Notes: generated from the sequence alone by a model not told the origin. Numbered from the stretch's first letter, positions 54,381-64,000 are shown. The stretch is DNA of 64,000 nucleotides from Neoceratodus forsteri (GCA_016271365.2 CM028130.1:471357501-471421500); one strand, 5' to 3'. A program made the numbers and translations.

Positions 54381-55450
54381 TTGCACAACCACATGGGGCA
54401 CCTTGGTATAGACAGAACACTTGACTTGGTGAGATCCAGATTCTATTGGCCTAAGATGGGGCTGATGTGGAGCAACACATTCAACTTGAAGTCGCTGCTT
54501 ACAGAGGAAAGCTTTGCCCCAGAGGGCTGCCCCTTGTTAACATCACCACCAGTGCACCCATGGAGCTGGTCTGTATTGATTTTCTAAGTTTGAGTCAGAT
54601 CAAAGAAATATCAGTAGTGTGCTGGTGGTCACTGACCATTTCACGAGATATGCCCAAGCTTTCCCACCAAAGACCAGAAAGCATCCACTGTGGCCAAAGT
54701 ACTTGTAGAAAACTTTTTGTTCACTATGGGCTCCACAAAGAATCCATTCTGATCAAGGAGAGACTTTGAGAGTCGCCTGATCAAAGAGATGCTTTCTCTG
54801 TGGGAGTGCGAAAGTCCAGAACCACCTTACCACCCCCAGGGGACCCACAGCCTGAACGTTTCAACCGCACTTTGCTAGATATGCTAGGCACCCTGCACCC
54901 AAAGGACAAGCCTAGATGGAGCCAACAAATTAGCACCCTGGTACATGCTTATAACTGCACCAAAGTGATGCCACTGGATTCTCCCCTACCGCCTGATGTT
55001 TGGAAGAGAAGCTCGACTACCAGTAGATGTGTGTTTTGGGGTCTCTCCTGATGGGGTTCAGGCTGACAACTATTTACAGTATGTGCAAAGTTAAAGGCCC
55101 AGCTAACTCATGCGTACAACTGGCTCAAACCATGGCTGCCAAAAGAAATCTGGCCAACAAAGAAAGGTATGATAAAAGGTGAAAGCACAGGAACTCCAGG
55201 AGGAGATCGGGTATTGCTAAGAAATCTGGGATTGCATGGCAAGCACAAGATTGCTGACAGATAGCACCATCTCCCTCACATTGTAGTGGGCAAGCTAGAT
55301 GATCTGCCAGTGTACAAAGTAAGGCCTGAGAATAATTCAAAAGATGTAAAAACAATGCATAGAAATCATTTACTGCCCATTGGACAAATCTTAATTGAGT
55401 CTGAGCCCCTAGAAGATGCCCCTCTGGACCAGTGACTAGAGCTGCTGCTA
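54381..55450 (+). pseudogene. Gypsy-B integrase
   Basis: HHCC zinc region: H-N-H-M-G-H-L-G-I-D-R-T and R-S-R-F-Y-W-P-K-M (54381-54460). Catalytic core: M-E-L-V-C-I-D-F-L-S-L (first Asp, 54558), a second Asp region near 54760, and P-E-R-F-N-R-T-L-L (Glu region, 54850-54880). After that come W-S-Q-Q-I-S-T-L-V-H-A-Y-N-C-T and K-P-R-W-like segments. Several shifts break it. The downstream part (55100-55440) corresponds to the C-terminal chromatin-binding or GPY region. Confidence 0.87.
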
Positions 55451-56140
55451 AGAAAAGATCAAGAAAGTCTGCACCTACAGAAGCAAAGTTAAAGTGTTCC
55501 CTCCACAAGTCCCAGTTGAGCATGACTGTCAGTCCATATCGGAAGAAAGTGAGAGTGACTTTGAATACTATCCTTCTTACGAACTGAGTCAATTGTTTCG
55601 GGCAATCCCTAGTCAATACTGGAGACAAAGCTGGGCCTTCTGGACTGTTTAAGCCCCTAGCTTCATCCCTGGAGCCAATGCTCCCAGAAAGTGAAGTGCA
55701 AAGCATCAGATCAGATGAAATGGAATCATTGTGCATGGTTGAACTGTTTGAGCTTTCAGGGAGGAAATGATAGATTGGGGCAGACTGGTGATACACCCGA
55801 ACAAGAAGAGTATTTTGAGTGCCCTGACAGTCCACTGCCAGTGTCCGAAAGCTCTCCATGGAGCCAAATGTTGTGGACTCAGAAACTGTAACTCCTGGAG
55901 CTGAAAGTGCCCCAAGTTCTAGCCTCTCTACCCCCATGGAGACTCCTGACAAGTGAGGACAATGCTGAAAATGAGGCTCAGAGTGCAGAGACTATAACAG
56001 TTCCCCCTAGAAAGACTGGTCGAGCTGTAAAGCCTGTGGTGCACCTCAGTTATGATTCACTTGGGAGGCCTGTGGACTTGCCTCTCAATGTTGTCCATAA
56101 AGGAGTGTATGTGTCCCGAGCTCATTGCCCAAACTGAGCA
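55451..56140 (+). pseudogene. Gypsy-B pol C-terminal extension
   Basis: Roughly 230 codons of acidic, Ser/Pro-rich sequence ending R-K-T-G-R-A-V-K-P-V-V, L-S-Y-D-S-L-G-R-P-V-D-L-P and V-V-H-K-G-V-Y-V at 56010-56137. The last part (L-S-Y-D-x-L-G) is a recurring pol C-terminus in vertebrate gypsy elements. The same end is present in gypsy-A at 816. Confidence 0.7.
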
Positions 56141-56451
56141 TCAGTGCTAACTCCAAGTTACTTGTGTTGCCCTTTCATATGGTGCCCTTGCCCCATCCAG
56201 CCCCAAGGTAACTGATAGGAAGGGCCCCCTCTTCAGGTTTCATGTACAAGAGGTAATAACTTGAGTTATGGTACAATGTATATGTAATACTGTGTAAAGA
56301 GTGACGTACTGCAATGTTTCAGAAATGTGTTCTTGGTAAAATGATATATTGACTGATGATTACATGTCGAGCCTAATGCAAATGTATATGGTTGCAGTTG
56401 AAACTTATGGTACTTGCTTGACGCTGACGCTGCTTTCCCAGGCCAGAAGGG
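56141..56451 (+). other. Gypsy-B 3' untranslated region and polypurine tract
   Basis: No gene. Ends GGCCAGAAGGG immediately before the LTR (56442-56451 region); AGAAGGG is the likely primer for plus-strand synthesis. Confidence 0.7.
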
Positions 56452-58058
56452 TGTAACCCCCTGCAAAATGGGGGTTCCCAAAAGACTTCAGGAGCTGCTT
56501 GAATGCTCCAAGCCTGAATGGTGTTTGGCATTTAAGCCATTTATCAGTGAGTGTTTTAGGCCTCTGGTACTGTCTCTTTAAGAGCTGTCTGCTTGCAGAC
56601 ATAATTAGTTTGTATGGGGGACTGTGTGCTTCTCCTGAGTACCACTTGAGCTGCTGCCAATTCACTTCATTTTGCAGTCACTAGGAGTGCAAAGGGAACC
56701 TATCTGAAAGATGTAACTGTTTGCCAGAAATTATTTAGAGTAATAATGAAATTACAGTTTGTCTAACCTGCTTTTTTGCAGTCAGAACTGTGTCTGCTAG
56801 TTCCCCATTCTAGTTTTGAACTGCTGAACTGGACCAATCAGTGTGGGGTAAGCTAGCTCTAAAATGGTGCCTTGGACGAATCAGAACTTGACTCATAATC
56901 TGAGCCAGCCACAAGAGGATTGTATAGGCAGTGACTCTGGGAGATGTAGTTTAGACTTCAGTGCCTTTTGGACCAACAGCAGCAGTCTATTGTGAGTGAC
57001 AGCCAATCCAGTCAAGAACTGGGAGGAACTCAAAGGAAGTGCCCAGTTTTGTCGGTTGAGCTTCAGTTGAGCTTTGGCAGTGAAGAAGGAAGGAGCCCTG
57101 TGCTTTTCAGTGTGCAGTTTAGTCAAAAAACGTGTGTAAGGCCCAGAGTTCGGTCTGCGGCTTGTGTAACAGCTTGTTAGGACTGAATCTGTCCTGTGAA
57201 AAGAATCAAAGGATCTCTGAAGAGTAGAAACCAGGCTCACCCTGTAGAAGACTGGAAGAATTGCTGAAAATTGCACTCGTCTGTCAGGAACTGAATCTGC
57301 TGTGTGTTCTCCCGGTATTGTGCAGTAATTGCGATCGATACAGATGCAGCCTGCCTGGTATAGTACTTTCTTTATATGGATGTGTGAAGAGGTTTGTGTA
57401 CCTCAAGTGAGCCCTGCTGACATTGAAGGACCCTATCTTATTTGGAGGTCGTGAGTACTAATTCAGGGTTGCTCCCTGTTGAATTGCCACATTAAATCCA
57501 AATGGAATTACTGTACTGCTGACTGTTTAATTCTCCTTTTCTCTGTGTGAAAGGGCCCCTACCAGCTGCCACGGTTTGGACTAGCCACTAGGCTTGGGTA
57601 CCCAGGACAGTAACTGATAGGGATAGGCCTGCACAGAGCCATAGGTAGATTATTAGAGTGATAAGCTAATTAACCTGATTTCCCTGTCCTTGTTATATCC
57701 CCCAAATAAATCAGAGCTGCTTGTTTCAGCAAAGTTATACTGCCTGAGGTATTTGTCATGTTAAAATACTGTACTGTGATTGTTGCACTGTATCTCATTT
57801 CACAGGAGGTCCCAGTGCCGGAACCAGACCTGGGGGTAAGTGTATACTGTGAAGGTAATTCTGATATATTGTGTGGGCCACTAGTGGGAAGAAAGGGGGG
57901 TTGCAGTGTCCCAGAGGGCTGTGACCAAGTTAGTTTAACTATTGCAAACCCTGACCTCTGGGTGGAGGCACCCGCCATTGGATCCAGGCCCCTCAACCTG
58001 TTAGTGGCAAATCAGGCAGGGGTAGTAGCCCCTGGGATAGCGCCATCTAGGGGTTACA
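56452..58058 (+). repeat. Gypsy-B 3' LTR (1607 bp)
   Basis: Starts TGTAACCCCC and ends GGGGTTACA. AATAAA at 57705-57710. Compared with the 5' LTR it differs by a handful of substitutions (for example 57199 and around 57320) and more than twenty short indels. Confidence 0.94.
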
Positions 58059-58851
58059 AGGTGACAAAGAAACAGTCAGGATGCTCCTGAAGACCCACCC
58101 CCCCCCCATACCTGAGGCGTACAGCGTTCTGCCTAGGAGCCTGGTCCAAGCGATTATTCCTAAAGAGGTCTGAAAAGCGGGGTCCAGGATAAAACCGTTC
58201 CTGTCTAGGACAGGAAGAGGGGGAAACATTCGGTATGTCAGAATCAGGCTTCATACATGTACCAGGAGCAGAACTACGTAAAGTCTCACCAGTAGTCTCC
58301 GAAGCACTGGGATCCAAAAGCTGTTGATCTGAGGGTTGCACAGTAGCAGAAATCCCAGAAGCAGGTGTCTCCTGTGATAAAAAAGAAATCCAGTTGGAAT
58401 CCGGTATCCATTGCCCATCCTGACACATCCATCCAGCGTCTAGCAGGGCTGATTCCTTACTCCAGTCTCTCAAGGGAAACGAGCCCGCAGACAGAGGTAA
58501 CTTCCGCGTTGCAGCATGCAGATCCTCTGATGCACAAGGGAGCACTTGATCCTCAGAAGCAATCGAACCCACCACAGTCTCGGTCGGTTGCTCTGGATGC
58601 ATGCCATCCGCCTGTGCCGAAGTTGAGCGGTCAGCCAGAATGGAAGAAACTGGCAAGGAAACCTCCGTAATCGTCGGCTCCGGTGAAACCGCTACCACTG
58701 AAACTCTCACTGCACGGATCACACCGTGCATATCTTCTTGAAGCTCCACAGCAGCATATCCAGAAATGCACTCCATATGGGACTGATCCCTTTCTGACTG
58801 CTCAGTAGAGCTCTCTCTGCCAACTGCAGGTGAGACGTCCATTTCCATCAC
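58059..58851 (-). pseudogene. Tx1-like copy A ORF1, N-terminal part
   Basis: Open from ATG 58851 for 260 codons down to the gypsy junction. Ser/Thr/Glu-rich N-terminus, then W-I-P-D-S-N-W and F-S-D-L-F-R-N-N, R-Q-N-A-V-R-L-R-Y, all with counterparts in copies B and C. ORF1 resumes at 48295. The copy A fragment is unusually free of stops. Confidence 0.87.
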
Positions 58852-58902
58852 AATTCCAGCATAGAATGCCAGTCTGTGGAACAGTCAACAGCTCCCCCTA
58901 CC

Positions 58903-59103
58903 GCCAGCAAAGCAGCAGGAGAATTTCCCCGGTGTCCTGGCCAAATTTCTTCCATTCACTAAAATTACCTCCAACAGCTTAATCTGGTTCAGTGTCAGTT
59001 GGCATCCACCTGTATCCTTCTCCCCCAGGATGAGGCTGAAAATAGGGCAGCATTGTTGTCTAGTCCTCCTCCCCGGTCAACAAAAACTAAATAAAATAAA
59101 ATA
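58903..59103 (+). mobile_element. SINE fragment (3' half)
   Basis: Matches the SINE at 30365-30547 from the GGTGTCCTGGCC block to the tail CCCGGTCAACAAAAACTAAA with AAATA repeats. Its 5' half is missing where Tx1-like copy A begins, so copy A probably inserted into this SINE or replaced the sequence there. Confidence 0.82.
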
Positions 59104-59111
59104 AATATACA

Positions 59112-59245
59112 GGGGGGAGGGGACACTGCTACCGCCAGGGATAATACTCTATATTGTGGGGCTGGTGATCAGAACGGGGGACACCACTACCACCAGGAAT
59201 GTTATCAGAAGGAGGAGGGACACCACTACCACCAGGGATATATAC
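59112..59245. repeat. Short minisatellite-like repeat
   Basis: Three irregular copies of a unit of about 22 bases, GGGACACCACTACCACCAGG, at about 59120, 59178 and 59217. The minus strand of these units encodes I-P-G-G-S-G-V-P. Confidence 0.65.
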
Positions 59246-59294
59246 AAGTCTGGAACCAGGCAATTGTGGGGGTGGCACTGCACTAACCTGTCTT

Positions 59295-59611
59295 GCTACC
59301 CATGTAAATGAGCCCATAATGGGCATGAAAATGAACACTTAGCGCCTTGCATGCCCAATGGGCTCATTTGCATGGATCTCTTTGAATATTGCAAATAGAG
59401 CTCTGATGCTATCCATTCTGGTGGCGTACTTCAGGAGTCCTGTTGGGACTAAGTGGATTAGCACTAGGCTGACATGGCTCTATATTCAGTCAAATAACAC
59501 CGGTGCACTATTCGACTGAATATAGCATCTTCTGGCACCCTAAGTACCGCTGGGCGCAGTGCACATTTTTGTGCTCCAATTTGTGCATATTTGAATATCA
59601 GGCCCCTGAAG
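59295..59611. repeat. Non-coding segment with two inverted repeats
   Basis: Arms at 59301-59327 and 59350-59374 (CATGCCCAATGGGCTCATTT type) and arms at 59480-59496 and 59509-59525 (CTATATTCAGT type, 16 of 17 paired). No coding similarity. The right end reads TTGAATATCAGGCCCC at 59590-59605. It may be a small DNA-transposon derivative. Confidence 0.6.
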
Positions 59612-59727
59612 TCCTAATTTCCTCAGCCGCATACCAAGAACTGTAAAGCATTTGTAAAGACTGGTGATGCCGAGGAAATACCAAAAGGCAGAACTCTGAA
59701 CTGGTAATGCTATCCCAGCACAGTGAA
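59612..59727 (-). pseudogene. DIRS reverse transcriptase fragment
   Basis: The minus strand encodes H-Y-Q-F-R-V-L-P-F-G-I-S-S-A, the DIRS RT motif also present in DIRS-C and E as H-Y-Q-F-R-A-M-P-F. A TAG precedes it. It abuts the left end of DIRS-F, so DIRS-F may have inserted into this second DIRS copy. Confidence 0.75.
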
Positions 59728-60043
59728 ATGAAAATTATGTACTCACCATAATTGTTGGTTTTCTAGAATATCATCACCATTCAGTCACATTAATGGGCCT
59801 TAGTTGAAGGTGCTAGGACCCTGTGGGACCAACGTCTTTTGCAGCTTAGGGAGGGGACCGATGTTGGTTCTGGCACCTCCCACAAGACCAATTTAGTGGC
59901 ACCATGCACACGAGTCAGCAAGTAGCTGACATCCATCCCCTCCTCCATTCTGTTTGTCAGGAGAAAGGTAACAAATGGGAGAGAAAACAAAGAAAGAGGG
60001 CTGTAGGCTCCTAGCCCAAAGGGATAGGAAAAGAATATACATT

Positions 60044-60203
60044 AAAACATATTAGACATCAGTACAGCATTTGATTGTTACAAATGAAAAAAGAGATAGG
60101 TAATGAGAATACCGATACAGTCTTGACTGTATCAATATTCTCATTACCTGTCTCTTTTTTCATTTGTAACAATCAAATGCAGTACTGATGTCTAATATGT
60201 TTT
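60044..60203. repeat. Large hairpin: 79-bp arms, 2-bp loop
   Basis: 60044-60122 and 60125-60203 are inverted copies with about four mismatches. The centre reads GATACAGTC-TT-GACTGTATC. No coding. It lies in the spacer of DIRS-F, directly before a SINE tail. A fold-back element or a palindromic duplication are both possible. Confidence 0.92.
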
Positions 60204-60214
60204 GATGAATTGTA

Positions 60215-60300
60215 GCCTCCCGGGTCAAACTTGAAAATAGGCAGCCTTGCTGTCTAGTGTACCTACCTGGTCAACAAAAGCTAACTAAATAAATAAGATA
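60215..60300 (+). mobile_element. SINE tail fragment
   Basis: Ends with ACCTGGTCAACAAAAGCTAA and AAATAAATAA, matching the last 85 bases of the SINEs at 30547 and 59103 with some substitutions. Confidence 0.75.
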
Positions 60301-61169
60301 TAAAAAAATTACAAAATAAAACCCAAGTACCAACTTAGTAGAGTAAAGAGTTGGGTCTAAGGGTAGCATACAGGTAGCTGGTATCAGAACCAAAACTTAA
60401 TTCAACTACCTAGGCAGGAAGGTGGAGAAGAACAAAGGGCAGCAGCCCTGGCTTATAGCTTTCACTAGTACACAGAGGCCTGGGGGACCTTTGTGTATTT
60501 AAGATAGTAACTGCCATATAAGTAAAAATCTTTGCGCTCTCAGGTGGATGACAAGTTTGGTAGGGCAAACCCCTAAAGGTACTGCAGAGAAGCATACAGC
60601 AGGTGTGATCGGACAGAGTCCGGAAGCCAAACATTATCTTCTTGCCACTCCAAAAGAGTGAAGAAAGGACAGAAAGTATGAGAAAAATATAAAATGTGAA
60701 AAAAGCATAAATTCCGCCATCTAAGTGTGGAATATACACCCAGCCCAACCTGCTGAGGAGCATAGCACAGAAAATCCTACTACATCTGCCTCTCTCTCTC
60801 ATACAGGATGGTTGATAGTTGCATCTTGTCTCAAGTGTCGGGTATTGATACATAACAGAAACTTAGAGGTATGGACAAGTTGAGACAATTGCAAGGCAGC
60901 AACTGGGATATACCCAAGAGATATCCCTAGTAGGGAGAGGAAGAGAATAAGGGGAGAAAACTACCCCAACAATTTTCCAACTTTTCTTTTTTTGTTTTAT
61001 TTTTTTTAATTTTTTATTTATATTTATTTATTTTGGTTGGGAGAGGGCAAGACGGCGAACATCCCAATTTTATTTATATAAAAAGAAAAAGGAAGCTATA
61101 CCTCCAAGAGAGAGGACGAGCACCTGGCGAGCATGACATGTGCCAGTATCTGAACAAGGGATAGTGGGA
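60301..61169. other. DIRS-F spacer, no gene
   Basis: No recognisable coding. Contains a T-rich tract at 60975-61040. The 148-codon open frame on the minus strand (60853-60410) has no domain I recognise and its composition is like the surrounding non-coding DNA. Confidence 0.5.
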
Positions 61170-61285
61170 GGCTGTGTGAATGTATGGCGAAGATATTCTG
61201 GAAGATTAACAAATACAGCGAGTATGTAATTTTAATATATTCCAACATCAGCCTTCTCCATTCAGTCACACTAATGAATCAGAGT
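61170..61285 (-). repeat. DIRS-F internal complementary region
   Basis: 61170-61235 aligns with the reverse complement of 59735-59795 (GATATTCT, AACAA, GAGTA blocks), and 61250-61285 with the reverse complement of 63970-64000 (CCATTCAGTCACACTAATGA). Same logic as 3927-4026. Confidence 0.75.
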
Positions 61286-61384
61286 ATCAAGTTTTTCCCC
61301 AAAAAGGTGAGGAGTTGGCTTATTCTGAGGGAAACATATCCCTCAGCCCTCTACGGGGAAGAATCTCTGGAAGGCAGAGACTCT

Positions 61385-63560
61385 TCACAGGTCTGGCAAG
61401 ACCTGTGACTGGTCATGGGTAGTCGGAGGCTTCCATTTCCTGAGAGCAGGAGGGTGCCCCAACAACTCATACCTGACACCGTGGGAGAAGAAATGAGTCC
61501 CTTGGAAATGAGAGTTAAGCACCATACGCCGGGTCATGGGTGTTGACTGGGAAAGGTGAAGCCATGCCTTCTGCTGAATGCAGACTTCTGTTCCTACCAG
61601 CCTGGAAGCTACCTCATTGGTGTTGTACATTGACTGTGACTGGTGCCTCTCCAGCTCCAGGCCCTGAGCAGAAAGGCGAATGGCTTGACTGGTTGTCTCG
61701 CAGTCTGGCATAGAAGCTAGGACCTGGTTTAGCTTTTCCCATAGGTGTTTTTAAGCTGCCTGATGTGCATCATTGCACATTATGGTGCATGCTGCTGAAA
61801 ATACCCATCTCCTCCAGGCATCCATCTCCACAGAGTCAGCCTCAGGAGGGCAGTTATGCACCAGGTCTCTAGGCCCAGAGAGGGTCTGCAGTACCAAAAT
61901 CCCTGACTTGGATTGATGTACAGCACCTGCAGACCCCAATGGAGCACAATATCTGTGCTTAACATCCTTTGGGGCTGGAGACAGGGGGAATGGATGGAGA
62001 CAGATGTTGCTGTATGCTTCTTCAAAGGCCCAAGGCCAAGGAGGGATGGTGAAAGAGACATGGCTGAAATCCCCAAGGAATCTCAGTACCAGGGTAGCAG
62101 TATTGTGACCAACAAATGATCTCATATTCAGCTCCTTCAACATCTCCAAAAGGAATCACTGGTATGCAGAGTACTCAGCACCTGTGGACATGTAGACAGA
62201 AAGATCATCTTCCTCAGAGAAGGAAGGAGCAGAAGAGGAGCTGGACACAGAGAACATTCATGCCGGGGCCACAGGCCTGAACTGGGCCTGATCAGACTTA
62301 AAATGGTACTGGTGGAGGACCAGGAGGGATATAGAAGCCCGAAGCCCCTAGTTGTATGCCAGGGCTGCGAGAGTGCTCAGGGGACCTTTTCTGAGGGGAG
62401 GGCCTGGCAAACTCACCCAAGTGGAGCTGACCAGTCTCAGCGGTCCAACCTAGATGATACCCTTGGGAGAGACCCTCAAGATGGGGAGAGCAGAGCCATA
62501 CAGGTCCCACAGTGTGGCCCTGATCCCCCACCAGTGACATGGCAGTCAGTTTCATGGAGAAATTATCAACTGGGCTAGCACTGGAACCCGGACTGGTGCT
62601 GCCTCCAGCACTGATCACAGAGTCAGCCACTGTCCCAGTAGTAAGTCTCAGTCCCTTACCAAGACTTGCACTGCCACCAAGTCAAGTCCTGTGTATGATC
62701 AAAAGCCACCCTTGGAGCCACCTCCGAACCTGGTGCCAGGAGCAACACCGGGACGAGACCCGACACCAAAGACAGCACTTGGACCCAACCCGGCACCACA
62801 GGTAGCATCAGAATGGGTCCCGGCACTTCCCCCAACACCAAGCTTGGGGACAACGCTAGGAGTGATACAGTCTCTGGTGTCGGACTCAGAACCAGGCTCA
62901 GGATTGGGTCCATCATCACTGCCCCAAATCCAAGCCCAGGGTTGGTGTCCTCATCCTCTTCCAGGCTACAAGGTCACTCAGTGGAGGAGACGACCACTAC
63001 CTCAGACTCTGGGTTGGGGTCTACTCCAGAACCAACCCCTCTTCTGGTACCATGAGCAGAACCAGACGGGATACCAGTCTCATGGCCGGTGCCACCCCAC
63101 TCACTGGTAGTGAGCATGGTTACTAAGAGCCAGAGTGACACCAGGCCCTGATACCAATGTACCCACTGGTGTAGACTGAGCGTACTGCTTCAGCCTCACC
63201 ACCAGGGGCATCTGCTACCTCAAATGACCGACAGAATGAAGAGGATGCTCAGCTGGCCCACTGGAGGTAGGCAACTATCCACCAGACCGCCTCCCAAGGA
63301 CCTCTAATGTCTTGGCGAGGAAAGTGTGGAAAAGATCCTGGTCTTCCTCAGTACTAGCAGTATTGGGGCATCTCTGATGCACTGCCTATCTCCAAAAGTG
63401 GGGGCAGAATGACCCCACCTCAATGCACAGATTTTCAGGGTGCTCTTATCCATAGAGAAGCAAACATTGCACCTGTTTATGTCATGGTCTGGTCCAAGGC
63501 AGATCCAGCACTTAAGATGCTGGTTCGACGCAGTGAGATGTCCCCACAGGGGCACCAATG
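61385..63560 (-). pseudogene. DIRS-F gag-like protein
   Basis: Read leftward from about 63560: C-W-I-C-L-G-P-D-H-D-I-N-R-C-N-V-C, a zinc-finger-like cluster comparable to C-V-Y-C-L-G in the other DIRS gags, then a long Pro/Ser/Thr-rich low-complexity middle (63110-62300). The C-terminal part has W-R-R-W-V-F-S-A-A and N-E-V-A-S-R-L-V-G-T-E, K-A-W-L-H-L-S (62100-61560), like A-S-R-V-M-A-T-S and A-W-L-R in the first family. Broken by several stops and shifts. Confidence 0.7.
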
Positions 63561-64000
63561 CATGGAGTGCTCCCTTTCTTCTTCTGTCCCTTTGAACTCA
63601 GTATACTGATGATTTAGAAAATAAAATGAGATGAAAAGAATTTCTGCACCGAACTAGCAAAGAACTTGGCACTGGAAGAAAATGCAATGCTGTTAATTGT
63701 AGTAAACATGTTCAGTGTCAAAGAAACTGAAGACATCATAGAACTGAGGAGTAAACTGTGATGGCACAGTTGAAAAATTACTCAGGCTGCTCCCATGGTG
63801 CACACTCAACAGCGGGAAAAATAGAACTGAGTAGGTGCCCCATCGTTGGTTACAGGCTGGCTCACATGGCAGCATCACTACGTCAGCTTTGTGGGTGGCA
63901 CCAGCACCAGTGTCAGTGCCCTCCCTAAGCTGCACAAGACTTTGCTCCACAGGGTCCTAGATCCTCTGTCTAAGACTCATTAGTGTGAATGAATGGTAAA
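63561..64000 (-). repeat. DIRS-F leader and start of right terminal repeat
   Basis: Non-coding. The last 30 bases are the complement of the second half of the internal complementary region. The terminus lies beyond the window. Confidence 0.6.

Larger units (their letters stand above)
48296..58058 (+). mobile_element. Gypsy-B: complete Ty3/gypsy-type LTR retrotransposon
   Basis: 5' LTR 48296-49915 and 3' LTR 56452-58058 both start TGTAACCCC and end GGGGTTACA. AGGT immediately before (48292-48295) and after (58059-58062) is a 4-bp target duplication. Gag, protease, RT-RNase H and integrase occur in gypsy order. It sits in ORF1 of Tx1-like copy A. Numerous one-base frame breaks occur in the internal region. 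Confidence 0.95.
43970..58902 (-). mobile_element. Tx1-like LINE copy A, split by gypsy-B
   Basis: Sequence: 58902-58059 and 48295-43970; gypsy-B lies between and AGGT is duplicated at its two sides. ORF1 is divided by the gypsy and ORF2 is the best preserved of the three copies. The 5' end (complement GGTAGGGGGAGC) abuts a SINE fragment. ORF2 stops abruptly where copy B begins, so the 3' end is missing compared with B. Confidence 0.87.
59728..64000 (-). mobile_element. DIRS-F: second DIRS family, no polymerase seen
   Basis: Left tip with TACTCACC at 59739-59746, internal complementary region at 61170-61285, gag-like coding 61385-63560 and a right end that runs off the window (TTAGTGTGAATGAATGG at 63980-63996). 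The tips differ from DIRS-A to E in sequence but have the same architecture. I see no RT, RNase H or recombinase between the internal complementary region and gag, so this looks like an internally deleted derivative. Confidence 0.75.

Noticed and set aside
55451..56140. An envelope gene downstream of gypsy-B pol
   Set aside because: No signal peptide, transmembrane segment or Cys pattern; the end matches a usual gypsy pol C-terminus.
60410..60853. A 148-codon minus-strand gene
   Set aside because: No motif, no relation to neighbours, and it lies in the DIRS-F spacer; probably a chance open frame.
1..64000. Host protein-coding genes
   Set aside because: Every reading frame with recognisable domains belongs to a retroelement; remaining open frames are short, overlap these on the opposite strand or have no domain.

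Overview
The window is vertebrate nuclear DNA made almost entirely of retrotransposons. I found no host gene, no structural RNA gene and nothing prokaryotic. The mix is DIRS-type tyrosine-recombinase elements, CR1 LINEs with the ATTCTATGTTTCTATG-type tail, zinc-knuckle L1/Tx1-like LINEs, a GIY-YIG Penelope-like element, large-LTR gypsy elements and a tRNA-derived SINE. That mix points to a large amphibian genome; a caecilian or salamander is my guess, but the sequence does not prove the species.

Layout. The backbone is three Tx1-like LINEs lying head to tail on the minus strand: copy A (58902 to 43970), copy B (43969 to 37803) and copy C (37802 to beyond 17288). Copy C is interrupted twice by DIRS elements: DIRS-E (21241-35822, in ORF1) and DIRS-B (right end at 17287, in ORF2). 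DIRS-E contains a minus-strand CR1 (23061-26430) and a Penelope-like element (26685-32137), which itself contains a SINE (30120-30547). DIRS-B contains the 3' end of a gypsy element (816-2822) and two plus-strand CR1s (2878-11306 and 11506-16108). That gypsy is interrupted by DIRS-A (1-815) and the first CR1 by DIRS-C (3473-8820). Stacks are therefore up to four elements deep, and many interrupted targets can be read across their junctions. Copy A is interrupted by a complete 9.8 kb gypsy element (48296-58058) with two LTRs of about 1.6 kb, a 4-bp target duplication and a PNMA-like gag.

Right end. From 58903 there is a SINE remnant, small inverted repeats, a scrap of DIRS reverse transcriptase, then a second DIRS family (59728 to beyond 64000). 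This last element has a gag-like region and an internal complementary region but no visible polymerase or recombinase, and it carries a 79-bp-arm hairpin.

How the parts work. Nothing here is clearly an intact autonomous element. The recognisable machinery is: DIRS gag, RT-RNase H, a Dam-like domain and tyrosine recombinase; CR1 ORF1 (SGNH esterase) and ORF2 (endonuclease-RT); Tx1-like ORF1 (zinc knuckles) and ORF2; Penelope ORF1 and RT-GIY-YIG with hammerhead-like termini; gypsy gag, protease, RT-RNase H and integrase. The two LTRs of the complete gypsy differ mostly by one-base indels rather than substitutions, so some frameshifts throughout the window may be assembly errors rather than decay.
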